From contig NZ_ML974138.1 of the NCBI RefSeq assembly GCF_004143485.2, positions 29,255-93,254 on the forward strand: a stretch of DNA of 64,000 nucleotides, in the 5' to 3' direction. Of the stretch, positions 41,877 to 51,093 are shown in pieces; positions within the stretch are counted from its first letter, which is position 1, and each line of letters begins with the position of its first letter. The translations under genes were made by a program, and so were the position numbers. The DNA is from Halorussus amylolyticus (GTDB lineage Archaea; Halobacteriota; Halobacteria; Halobacteriales; Haladaptataceae). The notes under the pieces are model-generated. The model was not told where the DNA came from and made no database searches. It was given only the letters and a program-made list of their open reading frames with translations.

Positions 41877-42482
41877 ATGACGAACGAACCACAAATCAGC
41901 CACGGCGTGGAGCTCGGCGACCTCGAAGCGTTCGCCGAATTCGCGACCGAAAATCCGGACGCAGTACAGCTCGGACTCGGGGCGCGCTCGACCTACGAGG
42001 GGACGTGCGCCCACAGCCTCGCGCAGATGGACTCGTACACGCTCGGCGACGAGACGATAGAGCGCGAGACCCGCGAGTACACGATTCCGTACGGCGGATG
42101 GAAGGAAGTGTTGGGCACGGCGGGGTGGGTCGGCGCGACCGACCGAATGGAGCCGATAGAAGTCGCGCTCTCGGCGCTCGCCTCGTGCATCAACGTCGGC
42201 ATCACCATCAACGCGGTGGCGAACGGCGTCGATATCGAGCGACTCCAGACGCGCGTCCGAACCGACTGCGACCCCGGCGTCCTGTTCGGTCTCGAAGACC
42301 TCGGCGCGGCCGAGTCGGTGTTCGAGAATCTGACCGCCGAAGTCGAAATCGAGTGCGAGGACGCCGACGAGGACCAAATCGACGAGTGGGCGCGGCGCGC
42401 ACCCGTCTACACGCTCGTCTCGCTCGGCCAGGACGTGGAGATGAGTATCAACGCGCTCGCCCCGGCGAACGCCGACGACTGA
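41877..42482 (+). CDS. OsmC family protein
   Basis: A 201-aa OsmC/Ohr-fold protein. The conserved thiol region is SALASCINVGITINAVANG (Cys near residue 104) and the catalytic-site helix MEPIEVALSAL precedes it. OsmC proteins reduce organic hydroperoxides or handle thiols. Only one conserved Cys is obvious, so it is OsmC-like rather than a classical Ohr. It is 10 bp before the membrane protein gene, so the two may be cotranscribed. Confidence 0.82.
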   Translation: MTNEPQISHGVELGDLEAFAEFATENPDAVQLGLGARSTYEGTCAHSLAQMDSYTLGDETIERETREYTIPYGGWKEVLGTAGWVGATDRMEPIEVALSALASCINVGITINAVANGVDIERLQTRVRTDCDPGVLFGLEDLGAAESVFENLTAEVEIECEDADEDQIDEWARRAPVYTLVSLGQDVEMSINALAPANADD

Positions 42483-42492
42483 GGAGAACACG

Positions 42493-42990
42493 ATGGGAGT
42501 AGAACAGTCGGTCGCGGACGAGCGGAACGAACAGATAGAGAGCGAAACGAAGCTCCGAAACGGTTCGGCGCTGATGGCGCTCGCGGGCGTCGGATTCATC
42601 GGCTACGGAGTCGTGTTCCTCGCGATGAACTTCGTGGGAAGCGGCTTCGAAATCGGTGTGAGCACCCTCGGCGGACTGACGAGAGCCGAACTCGACCCGA
42701 CAGTGGCGTACTACATCAGCCACCTGCACGTCGCGACCGCGGCGTTCATCATCTCGACGGGAATCGCGGTCACCGCGCTCTCGTGGTTCGGGGTGCGCCA
42801 GCGACTCACGTGGGCGTGGGCGACCGCGGTCGTCGCCGCCGTCGTCGGCTTGGCGCTCGCGTTGCCGATGCACTACACCGCGGACGCGTTCACCCACAAC
42901 TGGGTCACCCACCTCGGACCCATCTACGTGGCGACGGTCGCGTTCGTAGTCGGCGTCGTGCTGTCGTACCGGGGAATGCGAGCGTCGTAG
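42493..42990 (+). CDS. Four-helix membrane protein
   Basis: A 165-aa protein with four helices (about residues 28-48, 75-95, 102-122 and 137-157). The acidic N-terminus (VADERNEQIESETKLRNG) is cytoplasmic. Histidines in the helix ends (YYISHLHVATAAF, PMHYTADAFTHNWVTHLG) could bind metal or heme, but this is speculation. It follows the OsmC gene closely. Confidence 0.65.
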   Translation: MGVEQSVADERNEQIESETKLRNGSALMALAGVGFIGYGVVFLAMNFVGSGFEIGVSTLGGLTRAELDPTVAYYISHLHVATAAFIISTGIAVTALSWFGVRQRLTWAWATAVVAAVVGLALALPMHYTADAFTHNWVTHLGPIYVATVAFVVGVVLSYRGMRAS

Positions 42991-43054
42991 CGGTGGTCGA
43001 TTTTCCGTGATTCCGCTATCGCTTGTCGTCTTGCACGGCGGTCACGGTGCGGAG

Positions 43055-43201
43055 ATGCACCTGCTGGAGTACCTCTATCGCGTTTTCGTATCTCTCGTGG
43101 CTATCGGAGGAACCGCCGTTTTCGTGTTTTGGGGACTGATCGGGGTACGAAGTGTGCGGTCGGCGTTCTCGGCGCGGCGGCAAGATAGCGAGGACCTTTA
43201 A
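43055..43201 (+). CDS. Possible small membrane protein (48 aa)
   Basis: The frame MHLLEYLYRVFVSLVAIGG... has one helix (VSLVAIGGTAVFVFWGLIGV) and a basic tail. The start is uncertain (GTG at 43007 gives 64 aa). It is supported by coding-like composition and a single-helix pattern, but no family is recognised. Confidence 0.4.
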   Translation: MHLLEYLYRVFVSLVAIGGTAVFVFWGLIGVRSVRSAFSARRQDSEDL

Positions 43202-43206
43202 TATAA
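43198..43206 (+). promoter_or_regulatory. TATA-like box for the 24-aa peptide
   Basis: Sequence tttaatata lies about 22 bp before the ATG at 43225, the distance expected for a leaderless haloarchaeal transcript. Confidence 0.5.
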
Positions 43207-43224
43207 TTCTGAGTACGTTTTCGC

Positions 43225-43299
43225 ATGGCCGACAGTCGAACGTTCGCCGGAACCACCATCGCAGTCGGTCTCGCCGCGCTCGCTCTCCCGTTCTTTTGA
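43225..43299 (+). CDS. Possible leaderless 24-aa membrane peptide
   Basis: ATG GCC GAC ... ends at TGA 43297-43299. The peptide MADSRTFAGTTIAVGLAALA plus four more residues is a single hydrophobic segment. The TATA-like box at 43198 gives a transcript that begins at or close to the ATG. No homologue is recalled. Confidence 0.45.
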   Translation: MADSRTFAGTTIAVGLAALALPFF

Positions 43300-43313
43300 A
43301 CGGCGCACCCGTC

Positions 43314-44108
43314 TCACTCGATACCGGCGGACTCCCTCACTCGGAGTTCGAGAATCTCCTTCGCGGTGTCGCCGAGCCGCCGCATGTCCTCGGTCGTCAG
43401 ATGGAACTTCGGCTCCCAGTCGGAGAGTCCGAGGTAGTCGCTTATCACGAACATCGCGGCCGCGTCCGCCCCGCGGTGGGCAGCGACCGCGAACACCGCC
43501 GCGGCCTCCATCTCGACGGTGAGAACGCCCTCGTTCGCGTACGTTTCGACCTCTCGAACCGTCTCCTGATAGATGGCGTCGGTCGTCCACGAGGAGCCGA
43601 CGTGAAACCGCTCGTCGCGCTCGTCCAGTGTCCGGGTCACGTCGGCGACGAGCGACTCGCTGGCGCGGACGTACTTTTCGGATTCGACGTAGTGGTGTGA
43701 CGTGCCCTCGTCGCGGATGGCATTCTCGCAGACGATGAACTCCCCCATCTCGACCGACTCTTGGAGACATCCCGCGAACCCGATGGAGAGGAAGCTCTCG
43801 ACGCCGTCGGCGATGAGCTCGTCCATCAGCATCGCGGTCGTGGGCGCGCCGATGCCGAAGTGGCCGAGCACGCCGACCGCGTACCCCGAGTCTTCGAAGA
43901 CGTAGAGCGTGCCGTAGTAGAGGTCCACCTCGCGGCCGTCGTAGGTCTCGATGAAGTAGTCCATCAGCTTTCGACTGTAGCAGATGACGACCGCGTCCGG
44001 TAGGGCCTGGTCTTCGGAATCGGCCTCCTCGCGCCTGTACTCTGCGTGTCGCTCGGGCGTGATAATCGGCTCCGAGTCGCGCTTTTCGGGGAGGTTCGGA
44101 AACGGCAT
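43314..44108 (-). CDS. Nucleoside phosphorylase
   Basis: A 264-aa PNP/UDP-family phosphorylase that splits nucleosides with phosphate. Motifs are GHFGIGAPTTAMLMDELIADG (phosphate site) and VLTVEMEAAAVFAVAAHRG (EMEAAA, ribose site). The family length is about 240-290 aa. Purine versus uridine preference cannot be told here. Confidence 0.85.
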   Translation of the reverse strand: MPFPNLPEKRDSEPIITPERHAEYRREEADSEDQALPDAVVICYSRKLMDYFIETYDGREVDLYYGTLYVFEDSGYAVGVLGHFGIGAPTTAMLMDELIADGVESFLSIGFAGCLQESVEMGEFIVCENAIRDEGTSHHYVESEKYVRASESLVADVTRTLDERDERFHVGSSWTTDAIYQETVREVETYANEGVLTVEMEAAAVFAVAAHRGADAAAMFVISDYLGLSDWEPKFHLTTEDMRRLGDTAKEILELRVRESAGIE

Positions 44109-44199
44109 TCAAGTGAGAGTTCAGATAGCGAGGTAAAATGTTTTGCCCAGGCGAGAGAGGTGGTATCAAGACTCAGACATCGGTCGAATCGTCTCAGAG

Positions 44200-45249
44200 T
44201 CACTCGTACACGTCGCTACCCTCCGCCTGAAGCTCCCGGAGCCGAGCGATTCGCTCCTCGGTCGGCGGGTGGGTCGCCACGTCGAGGGGCAGGTCCGCGA
44301 GCGGGTCGTCGGAGTTCGTCTCGTCGCCGCCGATTCCGTGCGGGAGGAAACACAGCTCTCGAACCCCGGCGGCCCGGAAGTCAGTCTCGGGGCGGTCGGC
44401 CGTCTCGTCGTCGAGCGTTTCGAGCGCGGACGCCATCGCGGCGGGGTCGCCCGACAGGACCGCCCCGGCGCGGTCGGCCCCGAACTCCCGATAGCGCGAG
44501 AGGCGGCCGCTCAGAACGACGACCGGGGTCGCGAGCAGGCCGAGCGCGACCCCGCCGAAGACGAGCGTGAAGGCGGCGAAGCCGCCGAACGCGAGGAGCG
44601 ATTCGAGGCTGAACGGCGGGGCCGAAACGAGCGACGTGCTGGCGGCGTAGCCCACGACTGCGGCGACACCCAGCGCGAGACGGCGGGCGGCCGAACCCCC
44701 GAACGCGCTGGCGAGCGAGGACTCCTCGCTCGCCAGCGCGGGGAGGAAGGTGGCAAGCGTCATGACTGTAGCGTCCCGATTTCGGAGGTGAGCGAGTTCG
44801 TGGGCCAGCACCGCGTCGAGTTCGTCCTCGGAGAGCGCGTCGAGCAGGCCGGTCGAGACGACGACGGTGGCGCTCCGCGGCCCGCCGACCGTGAGGCTGT
44901 TGGGCACTTCGGTGTCGGCAATCGCGAGCGCGGGCGTCCGAACGCCGGCGGCCTGCGAGAGTCTGCGGAGACGCGCCGAGAGGTCGGGATACTCCGAGTC
45001 GGAGACGGTGCGAGCGCCCGCCGCGGCGAGCGTCTCGCGGCGGGCGTATTCGAGTTGCGCCCACGCGAGCGCGGCCGTGGCCGGGACGACGAGCGCCGCC
45101 CACCCGACGACGCCGGGGTCGGTCCCGACGAACGGGACGACCCACGGCGCGAGGAGGTACGCGACGACGGCGACGAGGAGGGCGTCTGCGACGAGCACGA
45201 GCGCGAGCGTGGCGGCGACGCGCCGAGTCAGGTCGGTGTTGCTGGTCAT
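44200..45249 (-). CDS. HtpX-like M48 membrane metalloprotease
   Basis: A 349-aa membrane protease. Zinc site HELAH at residues 150-154 (H150, E151, H154), the third ligand Glu in SRYREFGADRAGAV. Two N-terminal helices (about 12-65) and two more around 170-230. It degrades damaged or misfolded membrane proteins. The ATG at 45249 is used; the upstream extension (to 45327) reads into the promoter. A 37-bp palindrome (44704-44740) lies in its coding sequence. Confidence 0.88.
   Translation of the reverse strand: MTSNTDLTRRVAATLALVLVADALLVAVVAYLLAPWVVPFVGTDPGVVGWAALVVPATAALAWAQLEYARRETLAAAGARTVSDSEYPDLSARLRRLSQAAGVRTPALAIADTEVPNSLTVGGPRSATVVVSTGLLDALSEDELDAVLAHELAHLRNRDATVMTLATFLPALASEESSLASAFGGSAARRLALGVAAVVGYAASTSLVSAPPFSLESLLAFGGFAAFTLVFGGVALGLLATPVVVLSGRLSRYREFGADRAGAVLSGDPAAMASALETLDDETADRPETDFRAAGVRELCFLPHGIGGDETNSDDPLADLPLDVATHPPTEERIARLRELQAEGSDVYE
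44704..44740. repeat. Perfect 18-bp inverted repeat inside the M48 gene
   Basis: CGCGCTGGCGAGCGAGGA, one C, then the exact reverse complement. It encodes the loop LASEESSLASAF after the zinc helix. Confidence 0.8.
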
Positions 45250-45318
45250 AGCGCGGGGGGCGTTTCGTGCTACGGAGAGAGGGAAGATATATTTGATGAA
45301 AGGTTTATCATTCTCGTA

Positions 45319-46350
45319 GTGGCACACGAACGCCGTCGCGCCGCCCTCGCCGCCCTCTGCGTGTTCGCGGTCGCCCTCGCCGCCGCCCTCTTCCCCGCGG
45401 GCGGGTTCGGCACCTACCCCTCCGGGGTCGGGACCGGCGGAGGCCCCGACGCGCCAGCGGACGGCGGAGCGGCCTCCGACCCGCCGACCGACTCGCCCGA
45501 TTCGAACACCCCGACGGAGACGACTGTCGAGGAGACGACCGACGAGACGACGGACTCGACCACGGCCGAAACGACCACGACCGAAACGACCACCGAGGAG
45601 GAGACGACGACCGCCACGAGTTCGAACACCGACGGCGGCGGCCCGGACCTCTCGGGCGTGTTCGCCGTGCTCACCGGTCTCGCAACCGCCGTCGTGGCTC
45701 TCGGCTTCTGGTCGGGCGTCCTCGGTCTCGCCGAAACGAGCACCGGGGGACTCCCGTTCACCGTCACGGTGGGCGGGAGGCCGGTCGGGTCGCTCGTCGG
45801 CACCATCCCGTCGCGGACGATGGGATTCGTCGTCGGACTGTCGGCGTCGGTCCCGCGCCTGCTCGACGACGCCGCCAGCCTCGCGCGCGAGGTCGGCGGC
45901 GGCCTCTCGACGGTGACTGGCGCGCAGGGCCTCGGGACGACGTTCGCCGCGATTCCGCGAGCGTTCGCCGGTCTCGGGGCCGGAGCCAGCCTGCTCTCGG
46001 GAATCGGCGGGTCGGTCAGCCTCCCGAGTTTCGGCGGACGCGGCCGAGAAAGCGGCTCGGGTGGCTCCGCCCCGACGCCCGACTCCGAACCCGAGGAGAC
46101 CGGGCCACCCTCGGTCGAGGACGCGTGGCAGGCCATGTCCGAACGCGTCCGCGTCCGAAACCGGAAGGCCCGCACCCCCGAGGAAGTCGCTCGGGCCGCA
46201 ATCGACCGGGGCTACCCCGACGACGCGGTTCGACGGCTGACCGACGCCTTCCGGGAGGTCCGGTACGGCGGCCTCTCGCGGTCGAATCGCACGCCCGTCG
46301 CGCGGTCGGCACTCGACCGCCTCCGGCGATTCTGGGAGGGCGACGAATGA
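45319..46350 (+). CDS. DUF4129-containing membrane protein
   Basis: A 343-aa protein. An N-terminal helix precedes a Thr/Glu-rich linker (TETTVEETTDETTDST and so on), then one helix (FAVLTGLATAVVALGFWSGV), then a Gly-rich region and a cytoplasmic DUF4129 domain (KARTPEEVARAAIDRGYP ... LSRSNRTPVARSAL). The GTG at 45319 follows a TATA-like atatattt about 30 bp upstream, so a leaderless start is plausible. It is the first gene of a four-gene operon. Confidence 0.75.
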   Translation: MAHERRRAALAALCVFAVALAAALFPAGGFGTYPSGVGTGGGPDAPADGGAASDPPTDSPDSNTPTETTVEETTDETTDSTTAETTTTETTTEEETTTATSSNTDGGGPDLSGVFAVLTGLATAVVALGFWSGVLGLAETSTGGLPFTVTVGGRPVGSLVGTIPSRTMGFVVGLSASVPRLLDDAASLAREVGGGLSTVTGAQGLGTTFAAIPRAFAGLGAGASLLSGIGGSVSLPSFGGRGRESGSGGSAPTPDSEPEETGPPSVEDAWQAMSERVRVRNRKARTPEEVARAAIDRGYPDDAVRRLTDAFREVRYGGLSRSNRTPVARSALDRLRRFWEGDE

Positions 46351-46982
46351 TTCCGCGACTGGCCGGGCGGGCGGTCGCGCACCTCCGGCGCGACCGAAGC
46401 CTCGTCGGAATCGGGGCCGGGGCGCTTGCCCTCGCGTTCGGTGTCGTCGCCCTCCCGCAACTGTTCCCCGAATCAGCGTTCCGGCCGCTCTCGGAGTTGC
46501 TCGCGGGACCGGCGATGGTCGTGCTGTTCGGACTGGTCGCGGGCGCGCTCGCGATGCTCGCGCTCAGACGCGACGCGACCGCCGACGAGGAGCGCGAGGA
46601 CCTGTGGCTCCCGACCGTGGTTCCCGAGCGCGCACACTACGACGAACACCGAACCGTGGGGGACGCGGTGGACTCGGTGTTCGGCGAGGACGCGGACATC
46701 GAGAACCGAGACACCCGGCGCACGAGCGCCACGGGTCGAATCCGCGAGACCGCAATCGCCGTTATCGCGGCCGAGGAGAACTGCAGTCGAGCGAACGCCG
46801 CCGACCGAATCGACGCCGGGACGTGGACAGACGACCCGCGCGCCGCGGCGTTCCTCGGCGGTGCGAGACACGCGCCGCTCCGGGTTCGAATCCGCGACTG
46901 GGCCAGCGGCCAGCGGTTCGAACGGTGGGCGACCCACGCGGTCGAGGAAGTCGAAGCGATAGCCGAGGGGGGTCGGCGATGA
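46347..46982 (+). CDS. DUF7269-like membrane protein
   Basis: A 211-aa protein with two helices (about 20-45 and 48-70), then a soluble C-terminal part with DRIDAGTWTDDPRAAAFLG. It overlaps the previous stop as ATGA and the next gene as ATGA. The haloarchaeal DUF7269 family occurs in exactly this operon context. Confidence 0.78.
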   Translation: MIPRLAGRAVAHLRRDRSLVGIGAGALALAFGVVALPQLFPESAFRPLSELLAGPAMVVLFGLVAGALAMLALRRDATADEEREDLWLPTVVPERAHYDEHRTVGDAVDSVFGEDADIENRDTRRTSATGRIRETAIAVIAAEENCSRANAADRIDAGTWTDDPRAAAFLGGARHAPLRVRIRDWASGQRFERWATHAVEEVEAIAEGGRR

Positions 46983-48400
46983 GCGGCGAGATAGTAGACT
47001 TCGGTTCGGTGGCTGCCTTCGGCGGCCACCATCCGTACCCGAACGACGTGTCGGATTCGGACGACGACGACGCCGACGATTCGGGGCGCGACGACACGGA
47101 CGACTCCGACGACTCCGAGGGGCGCGTCTTCACCCCGGGAGCCGAGTGGGACCCCGGCGTCACGGTGGCGCTCCTCGCGGGCGCGGTCGGACTCCTCACC
47201 GGCAACACGACGACGTTCCTCGCCGGAACCGTCGGCTTCGCGTACGCGGCCTACCGCTACGCGACCCGCGTTCCCGACCCCGAGGTGTCTGTCGAGCGAG
47301 ACATCGACGACCGTTCGCCGCTCCCGAGCCGTGAGGTCGAAATCACCCTCACAGTCCGGAACGACGGCGACAGCGCCGTTCCCGACCTCCGAATCGTGGA
47401 CGGCGTTCCCGACCGCCTCGAAGTCGTTTCGGGGTCGCCGCGTCACGCCACCAGCCTCCGACCCGACGAGAGCGAGCGGTTCTCGTACGTGGTCCGGGCC
47501 AGACGCGGCGCTCACGAGTTCGGGCCGACGACGCTCGTCGCGCGGTCCATCAGCGGGACCGCCGAGCGCAGATTCGAGCGCCGGGTCGCGGGGTCGATTA
47601 CGTGCGAGACCCGCGCCGAGGACTTCCCGCTCCCGGCCGAGACCTCGTCGTATCCGGGCCACATCACGACCGATTCGGGCGGTGAGGGCGTGGAGTTCTA
47701 CGCCACCCGCGAGTTCCAGCCCTCGGACCCTATGAGCCGAATCGACTGGAAGCGGTTCGCGCGCACGAGGGAACTCACGACCGTCGAGTTCCGCGAGACC
47801 CGGGCGGCGACCGTCGTAGTCGTCGTGGACGCCCGGACGGCCGCCCACGTCGCCCGCCGGGACGGCGAACCCGACGCGGTGGCGCTGAGCGAGTACGCCG
47901 CCGAGCGACTCGCGGCCGCGCTCCTGCGCCGGAACGACCGGGTCGGTCTCGCGCGCTTCGGTCCCTCCGAACGGTATCTCAGACCGGGCGGCGGCGACGA
48001 GCAGGCCGCCCGCATCCGGGCCGAACTCGAATCGACGGCGCCGCCGGACGACCGTGGCGTCGGCCTGTTCACCGAGAGCCGCCGTGAGCGCGCCAACGAG
48101 TCGCGATTCGACACGCTCCGGAAGCGACTCCCCGACTCGGCGCAAGTACTGTTCCTCTCGCCGCTGGCCGACGAGCAGGCCGTGGACGTGGCCAAGCGGT
48201 TCCGAGCCTACGGTCACGCGATTACGGTCGTCTCGCCCGACGTGACCGGCACCGACACGCCCGGCGGCGCGGTCGAGCGAATCGAGCGAAACGAGCGCAT
48301 CGCCGAGGTGAGGGCGGGCGAGGTCAGAGTCATCGACTGGTCGCCCGACGACCCGATTCGGGTCGCGGTGTCGGCCGCCACCACGAGGTGGTCGAAGTGA
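46979..48400 (+). CDS. DUF58 domain protein
   Basis: A 473-aa protein. Acidic N-terminal tail, two helices (about 60-90), a beta-rich segment, then the DUF58 core (DPMSRIDWKRFARTRELTTVEF and VVVVVDARTAAHVA), a vWA-like fold. It usually works with a MoxR AAA+ ATPase; none is in the window beside it. The ATG overlaps the previous stop. It may serve cell-envelope assembly or stress tolerance. Confidence 0.88.
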   Translation: MSGEIVDFGSVAAFGGHHPYPNDVSDSDDDDADDSGRDDTDDSDDSEGRVFTPGAEWDPGVTVALLAGAVGLLTGNTTTFLAGTVGFAYAAYRYATRVPDPEVSVERDIDDRSPLPSREVEITLTVRNDGDSAVPDLRIVDGVPDRLEVVSGSPRHATSLRPDESERFSYVVRARRGAHEFGPTTLVARSISGTAERRFERRVAGSITCETRAEDFPLPAETSSYPGHITTDSGGEGVEFYATREFQPSDPMSRIDWKRFARTRELTTVEFRETRAATVVVVVDARTAAHVARRDGEPDAVALSEYAAERLAAALLRRNDRVGLARFGPSERYLRPGGGDEQAARIRAELESTAPPDDRGVGLFTESRRERANESRFDTLRKRLPDSAQVLFLSPLADEQAVDVAKRFRAYGHAITVVSPDVTGTDTPGGAVERIERNERIAEVRAGEVRVIDWSPDDPIRVAVSAATTRWSK

Positions 48401-49863
48401 GCGCCCCGGAGCGACGGGCCACTCCCTTCGGCGGGACGCTCGCGGTGCTGGTCGCGGCGCTCGCGGGACTCGCGCTCGGAATCGCAGACGGAGCGACCGC
48501 TGCGACCGCGGCGAGCGTCGGCGGCGGCGTCGTCGCCGCGCTCGGCGTCCGGGCGTTCCAGTCGGAGGCGAACGCCCGCCGGGCGGTCGGGAGCGTCGGC
48601 GTCGTCACCGGCGCGCTCGCGTTCGCGGGCGTGGCCGGGTTCGAAGCCGGACTCGTGGCGGTCCTCGCCGGCGTCGCGGTCGCGGCGGCCGCGGTCAACG
48701 CGGCCGCCGCTGTCGATTCGGACCTGGTGGACCCGCTCGGGAGCACGGTGTGGCGCTCGGCGAGCGTCCTCGTGGTCGGGGGCGGACTCGCGCTCGGCGT
48801 CTCGGTCGGCGCGTTCGCGGCGTTCGGCCGGGTCGCAATCGGCGGACTCGTGAGCGCAGCCACGCAGAACGACCTCGTTCGACTGGTCGTCCTCCAAATC
48901 GAGATTCTGCTCGTCTTCGAACTCGTCTACTGGGTCGTCCCGATACTCGACGACTGGCTCCCCGAGGACCGCGACCTCCGGGCGAAGACCCTCGACAGAT
49001 TCGGCTACCGAATCGAGGACGTGTCCCGAGGCTACTGGCTGTTCTTCGTGTTTCAGCTCGTGCTGGCGCTGACCGCGTGGGGACCGCGGTGGTTCGACGC
49101 CTTCCTCGGGTCGCTGTCGGTGTTCGGAACCGCGATTCGGTTCGCCCTGCGCTCGGGCGTTCTCCACGGCCTGTTCGCCGGGATTCTGGCCGCGCTCGTC
49201 GCGGTGCTGGTCGGCCGGGGGGTTCAGATGGCGTGCGTCGTCTGGGCCGGGCGCGACCCGCCGCGCGCGCTCGCTCACGCGACCGGCGGACTGGTGATGC
49301 TCGCGGTGGCGGCGGTCGTCGCGGTGTCGCCGCTCGCGGACGCGCTCGGCGCGGCCGCGGGACCGAGCTGGGCCCTCGCGTTCGAGTCGCTCGGAGCGAC
49401 CGCCACAATCTCGGGAACAGTCGCGGTGGCGCTGTTGGCGGTCGCGGCGGGCGGGACGGTCGTCGGCCATGCGGTCCAACCGTGGGTCGCCGACTCGGCG
49501 GCAACCGGGTTCGCGGTGGCGTCGAGCGCGCTCGTCGTCGCCGCGCTCGTCGCTTCGGACGGCGGCGCGTCGGCGCTCGCGGTGTTCGTCGGGGTCGCGG
49601 GCGCGCTCGTCGTCCTCGACGTGGGAACCAACGGGGTCGAACTCGGCACCCAAATCGGCCGAGTCGCCGAGACGCGAGCGGGCGAGGCGACCCACGCGGT
49701 CGGGAGCCTGCTGGTCGCCGCGGGCGGCGTGGCGCTCGCGCTCCTGACCGCGTTCGTGATGGGGTCGGCGACGATTTCGGTTCCGGCGTGGCGGGCGCGG
49801 TTGGCGGTCGTGCTGTCGCTGGTGGCGGTGCTGTGCTTCGTGGTGTTGCTCGGCCGGGAGTAG
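48397..49863 (+). CDS. DUF7519-like multi-pass membrane protein
   Basis: A 488-aa protein with about 12 predicted helices and very high Ala/Val/Gly content. The GTG at 48397 overlaps the DUF58 stop as GTGA; a GTG three codons upstream is possible. It is the last gene of the DUF4129-DUF58 operon and resembles the haloarchaeal DUF7519 family. Function unknown. Confidence 0.78.
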   Translation: MSAPERRATPFGGTLAVLVAALAGLALGIADGATAATAASVGGGVVAALGVRAFQSEANARRAVGSVGVVTGALAFAGVAGFEAGLVAVLAGVAVAAAAVNAAAAVDSDLVDPLGSTVWRSASVLVVGGGLALGVSVGAFAAFGRVAIGGLVSAATQNDLVRLVVLQIEILLVFELVYWVVPILDDWLPEDRDLRAKTLDRFGYRIEDVSRGYWLFFVFQLVLALTAWGPRWFDAFLGSLSVFGTAIRFALRSGVLHGLFAGILAALVAVLVGRGVQMACVVWAGRDPPRALAHATGGLVMLAVAAVVAVSPLADALGAAAGPSWALAFESLGATATISGTVAVALLAVAAGGTVVGHAVQPWVADSAATGFAVASSALVVAALVASDGGASALAVFVGVAGALVVLDVGTNGVELGTQIGRVAETRAGEATHAVGSLLVAAGGVALALLTAFVMGSATISVPAWRARLAVVLSLVAVLCFVVLLGRE

Positions 49864-50010
49864 CCCGCCAGTCGTCGAAATCCGGTCTCCTCGCGCCCCG
49901 AAACCGCCGTGATGCGTCGAGAAGGACGGAATCAACCATATCAAATAAAATTAGGCGATAAAATGAATTTCAAAATTATTTACCAGATTTGAATTACGTT
50001 TTCAGATTTA
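49864..50010. other. AT-rich intergenic promoter region
   Basis: It contains several AT-rich stretches (aatttcaaaattatttacc near 49970) that are likely to be the promoter of the histidine kinase at 50011. No gene. Confidence 0.4.
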
Positions 50011-51069
50011 ATGGGTGTAAACGCAAACGTTATTGAACACAGTATTCTAAAATCGGATATGTCACTGTCCGGGACGCGGAGCGACCGCCAGCGAGTGAAC
50101 AGTCGCTGGTGGTTCCACGCGAAGCGACTCGTCTGGGAGTGGGAGTTCACGCCGCTCCGTGCCACCGTCATCTACTTGATTTTCGGTTTCAGCGCGCTCG
50201 CGGTTTCCGACATCGTCATGGTCGCGCTGTTCGCGGAGCCGCTTCTCAGCACGCTCCAAGTGCTCAAAGGCTTCGCCGAGGTTCTGCTGACCGGCGGCTT
50301 CATCTACTTGTTGACCCGGCGGAGTCGGGCCACCGTGGAGGCGCGCAACGACCGACTCAAGCGACAGCGAGAGGAACTCAGCGTCCTCCACCGCGTGTTG
50401 CGACACAATCTCCGAAACCACCTCAACATCGTCGTCGGACACTGCCAGCAGCTACGCGAACGCGCCGACGGAGACGCCGAGCAACGGAGCTGTGAGGCAA
50501 TCGAGCGAGCGGGCGAGGAAATCCTCGAATACACCGAATCCGCCGAGCAGATTCGGCGCGTCACCGAGAGCGAGGAGGAAGTTCGGGTGGACCTGAGCGA
50601 AACGATTCCGGAACTCCTCTCGGACGACGACCTCCCGACCGACGCGGCGGAGGTCCGAACCGAGATACCTGACCGCGCAACGGTGACGGTGAACAGTCAG
50701 TTTCCGGAGGCCATCCGCGAAATCGTGGCGAACGCGATACAGCACGGCGATTCGGAGCGCCCCGAACTCTCGATTACCGTGGACCCGGCGGCGGGGCCGC
50801 CGCTACTCACGAAAGTCGAAATCACGGACGACGGGCCGGGCGTGCCCGACCACGTCCGGGAAGTGATTCTGAACCAAGAGCAGGACCAGTTGCTACACCT
50901 CGACGGGATGGGCCTGTGGTTCGTCTACTGGACGGTCGCCGCGTCGGGCGGCGAGTTCGACATCACCCAACGCGACTCGGGCGGAACCGCCATCCAGATG
51001 TTCGTCCCGACTCGATTTCCGACCGCAGTCGAGACGCTCGGCGTCGCCGTCGCCGGAATCACGAGGTGA
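50011..51069 (+). CDS. Membrane sensor histidine kinase
   Basis: A 352-aa kinase. Two helices (about 51-75 and 78-102), a coiled linker, the phosphoacceptor helix LHRVLRHNLRNHLNIVVGH (His near 130) and a HATPase domain (IREIVANAIQHGD, DDGPGVP, GLWFVYW). The ATG at 50011 and the one at 50059 (MSLSGTRSD) are both usable; AT-rich sequence upstream fits the first. A response regulator is not adjacent; the HalX regulator at 23348 is one possible partner. Confidence 0.85.
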   Translation: MGVNANVIEHSILKSDMSLSGTRSDRQRVNSRWWFHAKRLVWEWEFTPLRATVIYLIFGFSALAVSDIVMVALFAEPLLSTLQVLKGFAEVLLTGGFIYLLTRRSRATVEARNDRLKRQREELSVLHRVLRHNLRNHLNIVVGHCQQLRERADGDAEQRSCEAIERAGEEILEYTESAEQIRRVTESEEEVRVDLSETIPELLSDDDLPTDAAEVRTEIPDRATVTVNSQFPEAIREIVANAIQHGDSERPELSITVDPAAGPPLLTKVEITDDGPGVPDHVREVILNQEQDQLLHLDGMGLWFVYWTVAASGGEFDITQRDSGGTAIQMFVPTRFPTAVETLGVAVAGITR

Positions 51070-51093
51070 GCGCGAGTCGGGGTCCCGAGCGAC

